In this document: positions 1 through 10,190 of the stretch, piece after piece
How positions within the stretch are numbered: position 1 is the first letter of the stretch
Layout: every line of letters starts with the position of its first letter
Assembly (NCBI GenBank): GCA_023511675.1
Contig: JAIMBC010000027.1
Span: forward strand, 1-32,852
Origin: Pirellulales bacterium
Lineage (GTDB): Bacteria; Planctomycetota; Planctomycetia; Pirellulales; JAIMBC01
DNA length: 32,852 nt
Reading direction: 5' to 3'
Notes under the pieces: generated by a model
Told to the model about the DNA's origin: nothing
The model's database searches: none
What the model saw: only the letters and a program-made list of their open reading frames with translations
Program-made: the position numbers and the translations under genes

Positions 1-2
1 TG

Positions 3-614
<612 letters not shown>

Positions 615-882
615 CAGCCTGTTCCCCAGCCGCCCGAGTTGCCATCCGCCGAGATCGCGGCACCGGCCGCCGGAAAATGCCGCGCCACGCCGCACTCCTT
701 GCACGGCCAGCGTGGTGGCGCCAGCCAGCCCGCTCGCCCAGAGGAGGTAACGAAGCAGCCCTGGCGAGTGCCGGGTACCTCCCGCAACTGCCTGGCTGCT
801 GTCTGGCGGAGCGGCATCTTGCGTTCCGGCTGGGGGGCGGCACGCGCCTGGTGCCCCAGATCCAGCTACTGCCGCAGACGGC

Positions 883-2451
883 CTACCCCACCGGCTTCCC
901 CGCCAGCTCCACAGCCCTGACAATCCGCTGGCGGCACGCCTCGCGGCCAAGGATCGCCAGACAGTCGTACAGCCCTGGGCCGATGGTCTTGCCCGTCACC
1001 GCCACGCGCAAGGCGTGGATCACGTCGCCCACCTTCACCCCCTCGGCCGCCACAAAGGCCTGCATGGCTTGCTCCAGGGCCTCCGCGGTAAAGGGCTCCG
1101 TTTCCAGCGGCCCCTCGACAAACCGAAGCAGCAGCTCCCTCGCCCGCTGCTTGCCAAGCTGCTTGGCAACCGCCCCCATGTCGTACTCCGGCCACTCGCG
1201 AAAGAAGAAATCTCCGTAATTTAAAATGTCTCCCAACACCTTCAGCCGCTCGCCGCAGGCGATCACCACCCGCTCCAACAGGGCACGATCCTCCTCCTTC
1301 ACCGGCCTGCTCAGCAAGCCGGCACGCACCAGGTATGGCAGCATCCGCTCGACCTTCTCTGCCAGCGGCAACTGCTGCATGTAATGGTCTTGAAAGGCCC
1401 ACAGCTTCTTGGGGTCGAAACTTGCCGATGCCCGCGTCACACGCTCGAGCGAAAAGTTGGCAATCATCTGCTCGCGCGTGAGGAACTCCGTCTTATCGTC
1501 CAGGGACCAGCCCAGCAGCAACAGGTAGTTCAGCAACGCCTCCGGCAGGTATCCGACCTGCTCGTAAAAGTCGACCACCACCGGATTGAACGTCTCCGCT
1601 GCGGCCTCCAAGCGCAGCGCGCGGGCGATCGCCAGCCCGTGCTCATACACCTGGGCAAAGTCTCGCTGCTTGAGGTACTTGTCGAGTTTGCGCTTGCTCA
1701 GCTTGTTCTTGCTACCCGGCTCTGCCACGTAGGGCAGGTGCGCGTAGGCCGGCAGCGGGTATCCCAGCGCCTGGGCAATGAACACCTGCCGCGGCGTGTT
1801 GGAAAGGTGCTCTTCGGCCCGAATCACGTGCGTGATCTGGAAGTCGTAATCGTCCACCACGCTGGCCAGATGGTACAGGCACGTGCCATCGGCACGCTGC
1901 ACGACATGATCCTGCTCGCGTGCCCACTCGAACACCACCTCGCCGCGCACCAGGTCATTGATCACCAGGCTACCTTCGCGGGGCATTTTCAGGCGGACCA
2001 CCGCTTGCCGTCCCTGGGCCTCGAAGCGGGCACAATCCGCCGGCGTCTCGGCCATGAAGCGCCGGCTGTACAGGAACGGCCGCTTCTCGGCCTGTGCCTG
2101 CTCGCGCTCAGCCTGCAGTTCCTCGGCGGTGGCGTAGTCCCGGTAGGCGGCACCGCGGGCCAGCAGCTCAGCCACGGCCTGCTGGTAGCGGTGCTGCCGC
2201 TGCGACTGGAAGTACGGTGCGTGCGGGCCGCCGACCTCGGGCCCCTCGTCCCAATCCAGCCCCAGCCAGCGGAAGCCGTGCAAGATGGGTGCCAGGGCGG
2301 CCTCCACATTGCGCTGCACGTCCGTGTCGTCAATCCGCAACAGGAACTGGCCGCCATGCCGCCGAGCAAACAACCAGCAGAACAATGCTGTGCGCACGCC
2401 ACCGATATGCAGGTATCCAGTAGGACTAGGAGCAAAACGGGTGCGGACCAT
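883..2451 (-). CDS. gltX: Glutamate--tRNA ligase
   Basis: Starts MVRTRFAPSPTGYLHIGGVRTALFCWLFARRHGGQFLLRIDDTD (class I HIGH-like motif) with KNKLSKRK as the KMSKS-like motif. The ORF-track start at 2910 is an upstream over-extension; the ATG at 2449-2451 matches the conserved GluRS N-terminus. Confidence 0.96.
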   Translation of the reverse strand: MVRTRFAPSPTGYLHIGGVRTALFCWLFARRHGGQFLLRIDDTDVQRNVEAALAPILHGFRWLGLDWDEGPEVGGPHAPYFQSQRQHRYQQAVAELLARGAAYRDYATAEELQAEREQAQAEKRPFLYSRRFMAETPADCARFEAQGRQAVVRLKMPREGSLVINDLVRGEVVFEWAREQDHVVQRADGTCLYHLASVVDDYDFQITHVIRAEEHLSNTPRQVFIAQALGYPLPAYAHLPYVAEPGSKNKLSKRKLDKYLKQRDFAQVYEHGLAIARALRLEAAAETFNPVVVDFYEQVGYLPEALLNYLLLLGWSLDDKTEFLTREQMIANFSLERVTRASASFDPKKLWAFQDHYMQQLPLAEKVERMLPYLVRAGLLSRPVKEEDRALLERVVIACGERLKVLGDILNYGDFFFREWPEYDMGAVAKQLGKQRARELLLRFVEGPLETEPFTAEALEQAMQAFVAAEGVKVGDVIHALRVAVTGKTIGPGLYDCLAILGREACRQRIVRAVELAGKPVG

Positions 2452-2961
2452 GGGGGCGGATCGAAACGCGGGGTTCCAACTCAACTGCGGTATCGGCCAG
2501 GACGTACTTGTACGCCGCGGCGTGCGGTGCTGTCTAGATTCCCCCTGGCCGGCCCCCGAGCGAATGCGCATGCCAGGTCTTTTCGCGTCTCGGGCTGCCC
2601 AAAAGCATGTACGACCTGCTCCTGTGCGTCCGCCAGCCCCGTTTGGAGTGCGCCCCGCAGCACATGAGGATTTCCGCTCTACCGCGCGAGGCGGGCGGCC
2701 CCCCCATGATCGGTCGCCCCTGCCGACAAAAAGCGGACCGCCTTGGCCGCCGAGGGCGACGTGCAGCCGATTTCCTCCAGGAGCACAACAGACCGGACCC
2801 ACGAGAGGCTGGTTGATTTCCCCCGCCGTCTGGGGCCGAATCGCCGCCGTGACCCATGACCGGGGGTGCCGAAGTCTTCGCGCCCCGCGGCCCGGGCCTG
2901 CGGTCAACACACGGACGAGCCGCCTGCCACGCTCATGCTAGCGGTGTCGACAGCATGCCAC

Positions 2962-3978
2962 CTAGCCGCGGTATCCCTCATGGCAGTTGCTGCAGGCCTT
3001 GTACATCTCGCCGTAAGCCGTGCTGGCACGCTGGTAGTCTTCGGTCTGGACGGCTTCAGCGATTTCTCGGGCCTGCTGTTCGACTACTGCCGCGTAGCCC
3101 AGATACGTATCGTCATCAGCGTATTCGTAGCTCGGATCCTGGATGATCCGCGCCAGCGCAGCGATGATCTGCGCCTCGTGCCGTACGGCATCCTTGTTCT
3201 TGCGGAATTCGCCCGCGTTGGCCAGCCAGCCCTTCAACCGACCGTCCTGAGCCTGCTCCAGCCGCACCATCAGCGGCGGACGATTGACCAGATCGGCCCA
3301 CCGCAGGTCGGGATCGACCTTGGGCAGCTCCACGTTGCCGCCGCGTACCAGCTCGGCCAGGTCTTGGCTGCGCAACTGGGCTTCCTTGAACGAGTTGTCT
3401 GTACCCACCTTGCAGTTCATGCCGGCCCGCCCGAACAGGCTGCGCAGCGCCGGCGCTTCTTTCCTCCAGCGGACCTCGCCGTCGAACTGCGCAATGACGT
3501 TGAACATGGCTGCCACCACGGAGAAGCTGGTGCGGCAAGGCCGGTTGCCGCCTCCCTTGAACTCGCTAGGCGTACGGGTGGCATCTGCCGTGGGTTGTAC
3601 GTGGGCCTTGATCTCGTCTTCCAGCGTGGTACGGCTGATGAGCGTGGACCAGGCGAAGCCGCCGCTCAGGCTGGGCGGGGATGCCTCGTCCGAGGTGGCC
3701 GCCACAGCGTGTTCGGCCGGCGGCCCGCCCGTGGAGCCGCCGCCCGGCTGGCCAGGGCCAAGGTGCAAGCGCGCGTCATCGAAAAACAAATCCAGCAGCT
3801 CTTGCTCCCACTCGGCAGGGGGCGGCTGGGTGCCCTTGCGTACGCTGCGCTGGGCCGTACCATTGCGGCCCTGGGCCCAGAGTTCGGGATGCGCGGCAAG
3901 CAGGCCCAGCGCGCCCAGGGCGATCAAGGGCAGGCAAGCTGCGTGGCGAAACGGGCGTAAAGCGGGTCGGCTGGACAA
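2962..3978 (-). CDS. Secreted cytochrome c-like protein with a C-terminal CxxCH heme motif
   Basis: N-terminal hydrophobic signal-like segment (HAACLPLIALGALGLLAAHPELWAQ). C-terminus YGEMYKACSNCHEGYRG carries one CxxCH. Helical cytochrome c'-like tail by eye. Confidence 0.75.
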   Translation of the reverse strand: MSSRPALRPFRHAACLPLIALGALGLLAAHPELWAQGRNGTAQRSVRKGTQPPPAEWEQELLDLFFDDARLHLGPGQPGGGSTGGPPAEHAVAATSDEASPPSLSGGFAWSTLISRTTLEDEIKAHVQPTADATRTPSEFKGGGNRPCRTSFSVVAAMFNVIAQFDGEVRWRKEAPALRSLFGRAGMNCKVGTDNSFKEAQLRSQDLAELVRGGNVELPKVDPDLRWADLVNRPPLMVRLEQAQDGRLKGWLANAGEFRKNKDAVRHEAQIIAALARIIQDPSYEYADDDTYLGYAAVVEQQAREIAEAVQTEDYQRASTAYGEMYKACSNCHEGYRG

Positions 3979-4010
3979 GCTCTTGCCACCCTAGCAGGCA
4001 AGGGACCACT

Positions 4011-4039
4011 TTGACGTCATACAACGCACCGTGTATGAT
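4011..4039 (+). promoter_or_regulatory. Putative sigma70-type promoter upstream of rpsR
   Basis: TTGACG (4011-4016), 17-bp spacer, TATGAT (4034-4039). Confidence 0.55.
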
Positions 4040-4259
4040 ACCATGCTTTGCGTTCCTACCCAAGCGCGCGACTGATGTCGCTGTGCGCCGGCAGCCGTTG
4101 CAGAGTCCGGGTGGCGCCACGGGTGTATGCGGCCCTTTTGGGCTGGCTGGCTTTCGGGCGAGTGGGTTGGGATTCGCATGAACCGTTCCATCACAGCCAA
4201 TGGCGGGCGGACTCGCCCGGCACAACCACACACAGGAAGCACTGGCAGCAGCAATTTCC

Positions 4260-4550
4260 ATGAGCATCGCACCGCGTACCAAGCCGGCCAAGCCCGGCTC
4301 GGCGGCCAAGAAGCGTTTGCGGGCCGCCACACGAACAAAGAAGAAGGACCCGGTCTTTGTAGACGGCAAGCGGCCTCGACCCATGTATGTCGATTACAAG
4401 GACCTGGAGCTGCTTACCAAGTTGGTGACGCGCCAGGGCAAGATCATTGGGCGGCGGAAGAGTGGCTGCACGGCGGCGAGCCAGCACGCCGTTGCGCGGG
4501 CAATCAAGCGCGCTCGCTTCATGGCGCTGATGCCGTTTGTGGCGGACTAG
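4260..4550 (+). CDS. rpsR: 30S ribosomal protein S18
   Basis: VDYKDLELLTKLVTRQGKIIGRRKSGCTAASQHAVARAIKRARFMALMPFV matches the S18 core. ATG at 4260 chosen over the ORF-track start at 4200. Confidence 0.93.
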   Translation: MSIAPRTKPAKPGSAAKKRLRAATRTKKKDPVFVDGKRPRPMYVDYKDLELLTKLVTRQGKIIGRRKSGCTAASQHAVARAIKRARFMALMPFVAD

Positions 4551-4570
4551 GGGCCGTACAGAAAACGAGC

Positions 4571-4604
4571 GGGGGGCAGCCTCGGCTGAACGAAGCTGCC
4601 CCCC
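4571..4604. terminator. Hairpin between convergent rpsR and ECF sigma genes (possible bidirectional terminator)
   Basis: Perfect 10-bp stem GGGGGGCAGC (4571-4580) / GCTGCCCCCC (4595-4604) with a 14-nt loop. On the minus strand the stem is followed by GCTCGTTTTCTG (a T run). Confidence 0.55.
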
Positions 4605-4706
4605 TAGGATGACATCGAGACTGGCTGCCGGGCCGAGGCCTTGCCGCGGGGGGCGCCACGTCCATCTCGCTGGCGGGCATGAGTGGCTGCATGGGGCCAA
4701 GTCATC

Positions 4707-5282
4707 TCATGCGGTGGCAAGCGACTCCAGCTCTTCGGCCAGGCGCTTCCGCGCCACGTGCAGCCGCCGCTTGATGGTTCCCACCGGCGAGTCGAATTGT
4801 GCGCTCATTTCGAGAATCGACTGGCCGCGCAGGTAGAAGGCCTCGAGCGTCTGGCGGTCCATGTCGCTCAGCCGAGCCAGGCCGTCGCGCAGTGTTTGCT
4901 GGGCCTCGTGGTCCAGCGCGGCCTGCACGGGAGTGGAGGCGTCCAGGCACAAGGCGTCCAGGGCCTGACCTTCGGTCAGAGTTCGATCCAGCCGACGCTG
5001 GGCACGGTTGATGGCCAGGCGGCGCAGAATGGTGCGCAGCCAGCCGCCAAAGGCCTCCGGCTGGCGAAGCTGCCCGATCTTGCGAAACGCCATTACAAAC
5101 ACCTCCTGCACCAGGTCCTGAGCCTCGGCATGGTTTCGTACCCGACGCAGGGCCGCGGCAAACAGGGACTTCTCGAACCGCCGCACCAGTTCTCCGAACG
5201 CCTCCCGATCGCCGGCCTGCGCCGCGCGCACCAGGTGCGCGGATACCAGACCAGGGCGTTCGAATTCGAGCTGCTGACTCAC
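4707..5282 (-). CDS. ECF-family RNA polymerase sigma factor
   Basis: Sigma70 region 2 (FGELVRRFEKSLFAAALRRVRNHAEAQDLVQEVFVMAFRKIGQLRQPEAFGGWLRTILRRLAINRAQRR) and region 4 (LSDMDRQTLEAFYLRGQSILEMSAQFDSPVGTIKRRLHVARKRLAEEL). GTG start at 5280-5282 preceded by GAAGGAGAG; this start is preferred to the ORF-track ATG at 5390. Confidence 0.9.
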   Translation of the reverse strand: MSQQLEFERPGLVSAHLVRAAQAGDREAFGELVRRFEKSLFAAALRRVRNHAEAQDLVQEVFVMAFRKIGQLRQPEAFGGWLRTILRRLAINRAQRRLDRTLTEGQALDALCLDASTPVQAALDHEAQQTLRDGLARLSDMDRQTLEAFYLRGQSILEMSAQFDSPVGTIKRRLHVARKRLAEELESLATA

Positions 5283-5974
5283 GATTCTCTCCTTCAAGTC
5301 TGCCGCAAGCACGCCGTGCGCACACACAGCGCCTTGCGAGGTCCCAGGGACAGGCGGTGGCGGCCCCTGCACTTCAGGGGCCGGCGGCACGAAAGGGCTA
5401 GACGCGACGCTGCACTAGCGAGACGTCAAACCGCGCCCGAGTGCCTCAGACAGAGCCTCGCTGCGCATGCCTTTCGCCACGGGGCCAGAAAGGCACATGC
5501 GAGCACCGGCATTTGGCAACGTCGCGGGCGCTGTCCTGGCCCAGCACGAAATGCGGGCACGACCGTACGTGCTGCCAGACCGCGTGAAGGAACCGCCGCG
5601 GGTGCGCAGCTTGGCCTCGTGCACGCTGACCTTGGCCACGAGCCGGTCCTGGCGAATTCCAAGAGCGACGCATTGGTTCGGTTGATCAGCGTGGCGACGC
5701 ATGGCAAGCTTCCTGCGCTTCGCGCGCGGTTCGGAGAGAAATCGCACTCTGCCCGCACAGGCGGGCGGCCAAAGCGGACAACCCGGGGGAATGGCCCCGG
5801 ACTGGTGTTATAGACGTATTGTCTGAAAAAAGGTTCGCGCTTTCCAGAGATTTCGAGCTTGCGAATCTCCATTTCTCCGCCCGACGTTATACGCGGCCGC
5901 GTTTCTCGCCCTTGCAACCAGGGGCTGGTCGAAGTGTTCCGGCTCGTTTGGGAATTACATCGAGGGTCGCGCAC

Positions 5975-8900
5975 ATGGCTGCACACGAGGCTGCTGCGAA
6001 TGAGGCCGCTGCAAAGGCCGATTGGACAGATCTGCTTGCCGCCATTGACTTTATGTCAGAACGCTTCTCGGCCTGGGCGGCTCGGGGCATGGTGGGCGAA
6101 ACGGCCCTGGGCCTGGTCAGAGAGCAGTACCGGACTTGGCGCTCTCGTGTGCTTGAAGCACAAGCTCAGGGCAAGCCCTTTCCGGGCCATGTGGCCCTGC
6201 GTTCCATATCCAAAGAAGGCGGCCCGGCGGCCGAGCTGGCCCTGTGGCTGTTTGCCGAACATGAGGTGAACGGCCACGGCAGGCTGGGGATCTTGAGCCT
6301 GTCTCAGATGCGTGGCCTGCTCGCCAGCATCGCCGGGCGCATCGCGGCCCTTAAGCGGCAGCTAACGCCCGAAAAACGCTCTGAGATACTCGAAGCGGAG
6401 CTGGTAGAGGCGGCAGTGTTGGCCTCCCGGCAGGGATTCGCCGGTGCTGGCCAGCGCAGGGAGGATGTACTCGGCGAGGAAGAAGCTACAGCTCCGCCTC
6501 CGCATGCAGGTGAGGCCGCGTCACCCTTTGAAGGGGCCGCCCCGGCTGAGGGGCCGTCTGCCTGGGGCGTGCCGGGCGCTGCGGGCAGCGAGCCGCCGCC
6601 CCGCAGGCGGCCGCCGCGCCCCAAGAAGGCTCGTCGCAGCTTGATGCAGATACTGCTTGACCCGCACAGCATTCAAGTGCTGCTGGCGCTTGGTGGGGCA
6701 CTGATGGTGACGGGACTTGTGATCCTGCTTTGGGTGAACGAGTTCTTTACGCCGCCGCTGGTGGCCGTGGGGCTGGGTCTGCTGAACGCCGCCGTGCTGG
6801 GAAGCGGCTGGTGGCTGCTGCTGCGCACCCGCTATCGCCTGGCCGGCCGCGCGCTGACGCTGATGGCCTGCCTGGTAATGCCGCTCAACCTCTGGTACTA
6901 CCACGCCAACGCGCTGATCACCCTGGACGGCCATCTGTGGGTCGCTGCCGTGGTGGTCAGCGCGCTGTATGCGGCGTCGGCCCTGGCGCTGCGCGAGGAG
7001 TTGTTTGTCTACGTGTTCGTGGGCGGGGTCACGCTGACGGGTATGCTGTTTCTGGCAGGACCAGCGGGCAGATTCTGGGAGATTGCCAGCCCGGCAACCA
7101 TGCTCGTGGTGCTGGGGCTGTTGGCGATCCATGCTGAGCGTGCATTTCCGGACTCCGAGGGGCCGTTTGGCCGCAAGCGATTTGGCCTGGCCTTCTTCTG
7201 GTCGGGCCACGCCCTGCTAGCGGCAGGGCTGCTGCTTGTCCTGGGCGCGCAGGTAGCCGGAGACTGGCTTTACCAGCCGGTGTTCCGCCACTGGTACGAG
7301 CAGTGGGGAGCGCAGCCCTCGCCCATTGTCAACGAGCTGAGGTGGCTGGCGCTGGTCCTGGTTGCAGCGGGCACATATGCCTACGTGTACTCGGATCTGG
7401 TGGTGCGGCGCGTGGGCGTCTACCTGCACATAGCGCCGCTCACCCTGGTCTGGCTGCTGGTGCTGGGGCTGCAAATGCTCGAGCTACGCACCGTTGACGC
7501 GCTGATATCTGGGCTGGCGGTCAGCTCGATTGTGGCCAACCTGCTCTCCAAGCAACAGGAGGGCAAGCCGGCAGTCCCGCGCGCCCTGTCGTTGCTTGGG
7601 CCCCTGCTGCCGTTGACGGCTACCGTGCTGGGGTTGATCGTGTACCTGCGTGCCGTCAGTCCAGACTTGAAGAGCGTGTGGGCCCAGTCTCCTCCGAGCT
7701 GGACGTATGTGGGCGCCATGCTGCTGGCGGCCGCGGCGTGCCGGCTGGGTGCCTACCTGCATCGCCATGAACGCACTGGGGTGGTCACGCTCTACTTCTT
7801 CGGCTCGGCAGCGGCGTTGATGGTGGCGGCGACGGCCTTGCTTGTGGTGCTGGGGCTTGAGAGTTGGCAGGAGCACGCCCCCTGGCTGATGCTGATACCT
7901 GCCGTTTACCTGGTGGCAGCGCGTGCCTACCCGGAGGGGCAGGGATCGCGGGCCCTGGAACTGGTGGCACACGCCGCCACCGGAGTGATGCTGGTTTCTA
8001 GCCTGGCATCGGCATGGGACGGCTTTGTGCAGGTGCGCGAGGCGCCGCTGAACCTCACGTTGGCCCTGTTCTTTGCCGAGGCGGCGGGCTTCTACTGGCT
8101 GGCCAGCCTGTGGCAGAAGCGCGCCTGGACGGTGGATGCCTGCGCGCTGGTTTGCTGCGGCGCCGTGTGGCAGATGCTCAATTACTGGGGGGTGCCGTCG
8201 GAGTATTACACCCTGGCATTTGCGCTGGCGGGTCTTGCCCTGATGGTGGTCTACCGCCTGGCGGTACTGGAGCGCTACGGAGCGGCCCGCACGGCAGAGG
8301 CTGCTTTCCGCAGTGCCAACGCGCTGCTTTCGCTCGCCCAGGTAGGTTGCGTGTTCCTGGGTAGCAGCAAGTTGCTGTCAGGCAGCTTGCAGCATTGGCA
8401 CCAGGTCGGCCTGTTCGCGGCCATGGGGTTGATCTCGCTGGCCGCCGTGTGGCTGGTGCGGCACCGCGACTGGCGCCGCTGGTATGTGGTGACGGCGGTG
8501 TTGCAAGCCGCACTGGTCTTTCTCGGGCTCACAGCCCTCAGCACGCTCAGCCACTGGCAGAAGCTGGAGATCTTCAGCATGGCCTGCGGCCTGCTGCTGC
8601 TGGTGGCTGCCCATGTGGGTTGGATGCGGGAAGGGGAGGAAGAGAGCGACGTCGTGTCACTGGGCCTGCTGTTGGGGAGCATCATGCTGGGCCTGCCCCC
8701 GGCCGTGGCCGCCCTCATCGACCGCAGCCGAGGCTTGTTTCTCATCTTGAACGAGGTGGGCTTTCTGGCAACGGCAGTGCTGCTGCTGGCCACTGGATTG
8801 CTGTTCCGGTTGAAGGCCACCACGGTCACGGGATCGGCCCTGCTGACGGTATACGTTCTGGCGCTGGTGTGCTATCTGCCGTGGGACCGGCTGGATACGC

Positions 8901-9040
8901 TGGCCATCATCATCACGGTCGGGGGCGGGCTGCTGTTCGGCACTGGGCTGGTGCTCAGCGTGTTCCGCGACCGTCTGCTGGAGCTGCCCCAGCAGATCAA
9001 GGAGCGCAAGGGCGTGTTCCGTGTGCTGGATTGGCGATAG
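5975..9040 (+). CDS. Very large polytopic membrane protein, DUF2157/DUF2339-like by eye
   Basis: About 1021 aa. Soluble N-terminal region, Pro/Ala/Arg-rich linker (EPPPRRRPPRPKKARR), then many consecutive hydrophobic segments to the C-terminus. ATG at 5975 preferred to 5819. Confidence 0.8.
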   Translation: MAAHEAAANEAAAKADWTDLLAAIDFMSERFSAWAARGMVGETALGLVREQYRTWRSRVLEAQAQGKPFPGHVALRSISKEGGPAAELALWLFAEHEVNGHGRLGILSLSQMRGLLASIAGRIAALKRQLTPEKRSEILEAELVEAAVLASRQGFAGAGQRREDVLGEEEATAPPPHAGEAASPFEGAAPAEGPSAWGVPGAAGSEPPPRRRPPRPKKARRSLMQILLDPHSIQVLLALGGALMVTGLVILLWVNEFFTPPLVAVGLGLLNAAVLGSGWWLLLRTRYRLAGRALTLMACLVMPLNLWYYHANALITLDGHLWVAAVVVSALYAASALALREELFVYVFVGGVTLTGMLFLAGPAGRFWEIASPATMLVVLGLLAIHAERAFPDSEGPFGRKRFGLAFFWSGHALLAAGLLLVLGAQVAGDWLYQPVFRHWYEQWGAQPSPIVNELRWLALVLVAAGTYAYVYSDLVVRRVGVYLHIAPLTLVWLLVLGLQMLELRTVDALISGLAVSSIVANLLSKQQEGKPAVPRALSLLGPLLPLTATVLGLIVYLRAVSPDLKSVWAQSPPSWTYVGAMLLAAAACRLGAYLHRHERTGVVTLYFFGSAAALMVAATALLVVLGLESWQEHAPWLMLIPAVYLVAARAYPEGQGSRALELVAHAATGVMLVSSLASAWDGFVQVREAPLNLTLALFFAEAAGFYWLASLWQKRAWTVDACALVCCGAVWQMLNYWGVPSEYYTLAFALAGLALMVVYRLAVLERYGAARTAEAAFRSANALLSLAQVGCVFLGSSKLLSGSLQHWHQVGLFAAMGLISLAAVWLVRHRDWRRWYVVTAVLQAALVFLGLTALSTLSHWQKLEIFSMACGLLLLVAAHVGWMREGEEESDVVSLGLLLGSIMLGLPPAVAALIDRSRGLFLILNEVGFLATAVLLLATGLLFRLKATTVTGSALLTVYVLALVCYLPWDRLDTLAIIITVGGGLLFGTGLVLSVFRDRLLELPQQIKERKGVFRVLDWR

Positions 9041-9287
9041 GCTGCCCGGCACGACGGACCATGTCTACGTCCTGGGGGACTCACGTTGCTTCGCTGGTCC
9101 ATGAAGAGGCGGAGGACCGCGTGCAGGCTCGGCCCGCGCCGTGCTCCGACGGGCTCGAGTGAGGCGGCCGCCGACAAGCGAGCCGTCACAGAGGTATTGG
9201 GCGGGCCGGCGCCGCGCTTTGACCGGCTCGCTGGAGGCGTCTACGCATGCAAGGGGCTGCCAGTGCTCGCGCCGTGCTGTTGCGGCC

Positions 9288-10190
9288 TCAATGTTCGGCC
9301 GTGGCCTGACGCAGGGCATCACATAGCCGGATCATGCCTGGCACGTCCAGTTCCTCGGCACGTGCTGAGTCTGCGAGACCCAGACTGGACAGCAGGGCAT
9401 CGATCTTCGGCTTGTCCAAGCGGCTGCGATACAGGCTGGCCAGCACGCCCCGCAGCAGTTTGCGGCGGTGCAGAAACAGGCCGCGGACAAGTTCGTGAAA
9501 GGCCTGGCGGTCTTGGATCTGACCACGCCGCGGGGGATCCAGCTCGAGGCGGAGGATGGCCGAAGCCACCTTGGGCCGCGGCCAGAAGGCTTCTGGGGGC
9601 ACCAGGCGGACGATTTCGGCACGACACTGGCTCTGCACCCAGATGCTCAAGGCCCCGTAGTCCTTGGTGGAGGGGTGGGCCATGATCCGCTCCGCGAGTT
9701 CCTTCTGGATGGTGATGGTCATGCTCTGCGGCGCATCTTCCAGATCCAGCAAGTTGGAGATCACGGGCGTGGCCACGTGGTAGGGAAGGTTGGCCACCAG
9801 CTTGAAGCAGCGTCCCGGCGCCGCGGCCAATTGCTCGCGCACGGCCGCTAGGACCGCAGGGTGCAACTGGTTCTTGTTGCGGAGGGCATCTTGCACCAGC
9901 AGGGTCACGTTCGGGCAAGCGGCGAGTTCCGATCGCGCCAGCTCGGCCATGTGCGGGTCGATTTCCACGGTGACCACGTGGGCCGCCAGCGGGGCTACGC
10001 GCGTGGTGAGGGAGCCGGTGCCCGTGCCAACTTCGAGCACCACATCGTGGGGCGAAAGCCGGGCGGCGGCGACGAGCAACTCCAGCAGATTTAGGTCGAT
10101 GAGAAAGTTCTGGCCATGCTGCGTGCGCGGCCGGATGCCCGCCTGTTCGAACTTCTGCTGCAAGAACGACAGGGTTTGCCGCGTGGTCAT
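9288..10190 (-). CDS. rsmA: 16S rRNA (adenine(1518)-N6/adenine(1519)-N6)-dimethyltransferase
   Basis: GIRPRTQHGQNFLIDLNLLELLV, VVLEVGTGTGSLTTRVAPLAAHVVTVEID, LVANLPYHVATPVI: KsgA/RsmA motifs. Confidence 0.95.
   Translation of the reverse strand: MTTRQTLSFLQQKFEQAGIRPRTQHGQNFLIDLNLLELLVAAARLSPHDVVLEVGTGTGSLTTRVAPLAAHVVTVEIDPHMAELARSELAACPNVTLLVQDALRNKNQLHPAVLAAVREQLAAAPGRCFKLVANLPYHVATPVISNLLDLEDAPQSMTITIQKELAERIMAHPSTKDYGALSIWVQSQCRAEIVRLVPPEAFWPRPKVASAILRLELDPPRRGQIQDRQAFHELVRGLFLHRRKLLRGVLASLYRSRLDKPKIDALLSSLGLADSARAEELDVPGMIRLCDALRQATAEH

Noticed and set aside
2471-2483. tRNA T-loop-like GGTTCCAACTC
   Set aside because: Position 57 is not a purine and no acceptor, D or anticodon stems can be built around it.
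1384-2667. 427-aa plus-strand ORF
   Set aside because: Antisense shadow of gltX; high-GC codon bias opens the opposite frame and the translation has no recognisable motif.
2866-3960. 364-aa plus-strand ORF
   Set aside because: Antisense shadow of the cytochrome-like CDS, which has a leader and CxxCH.
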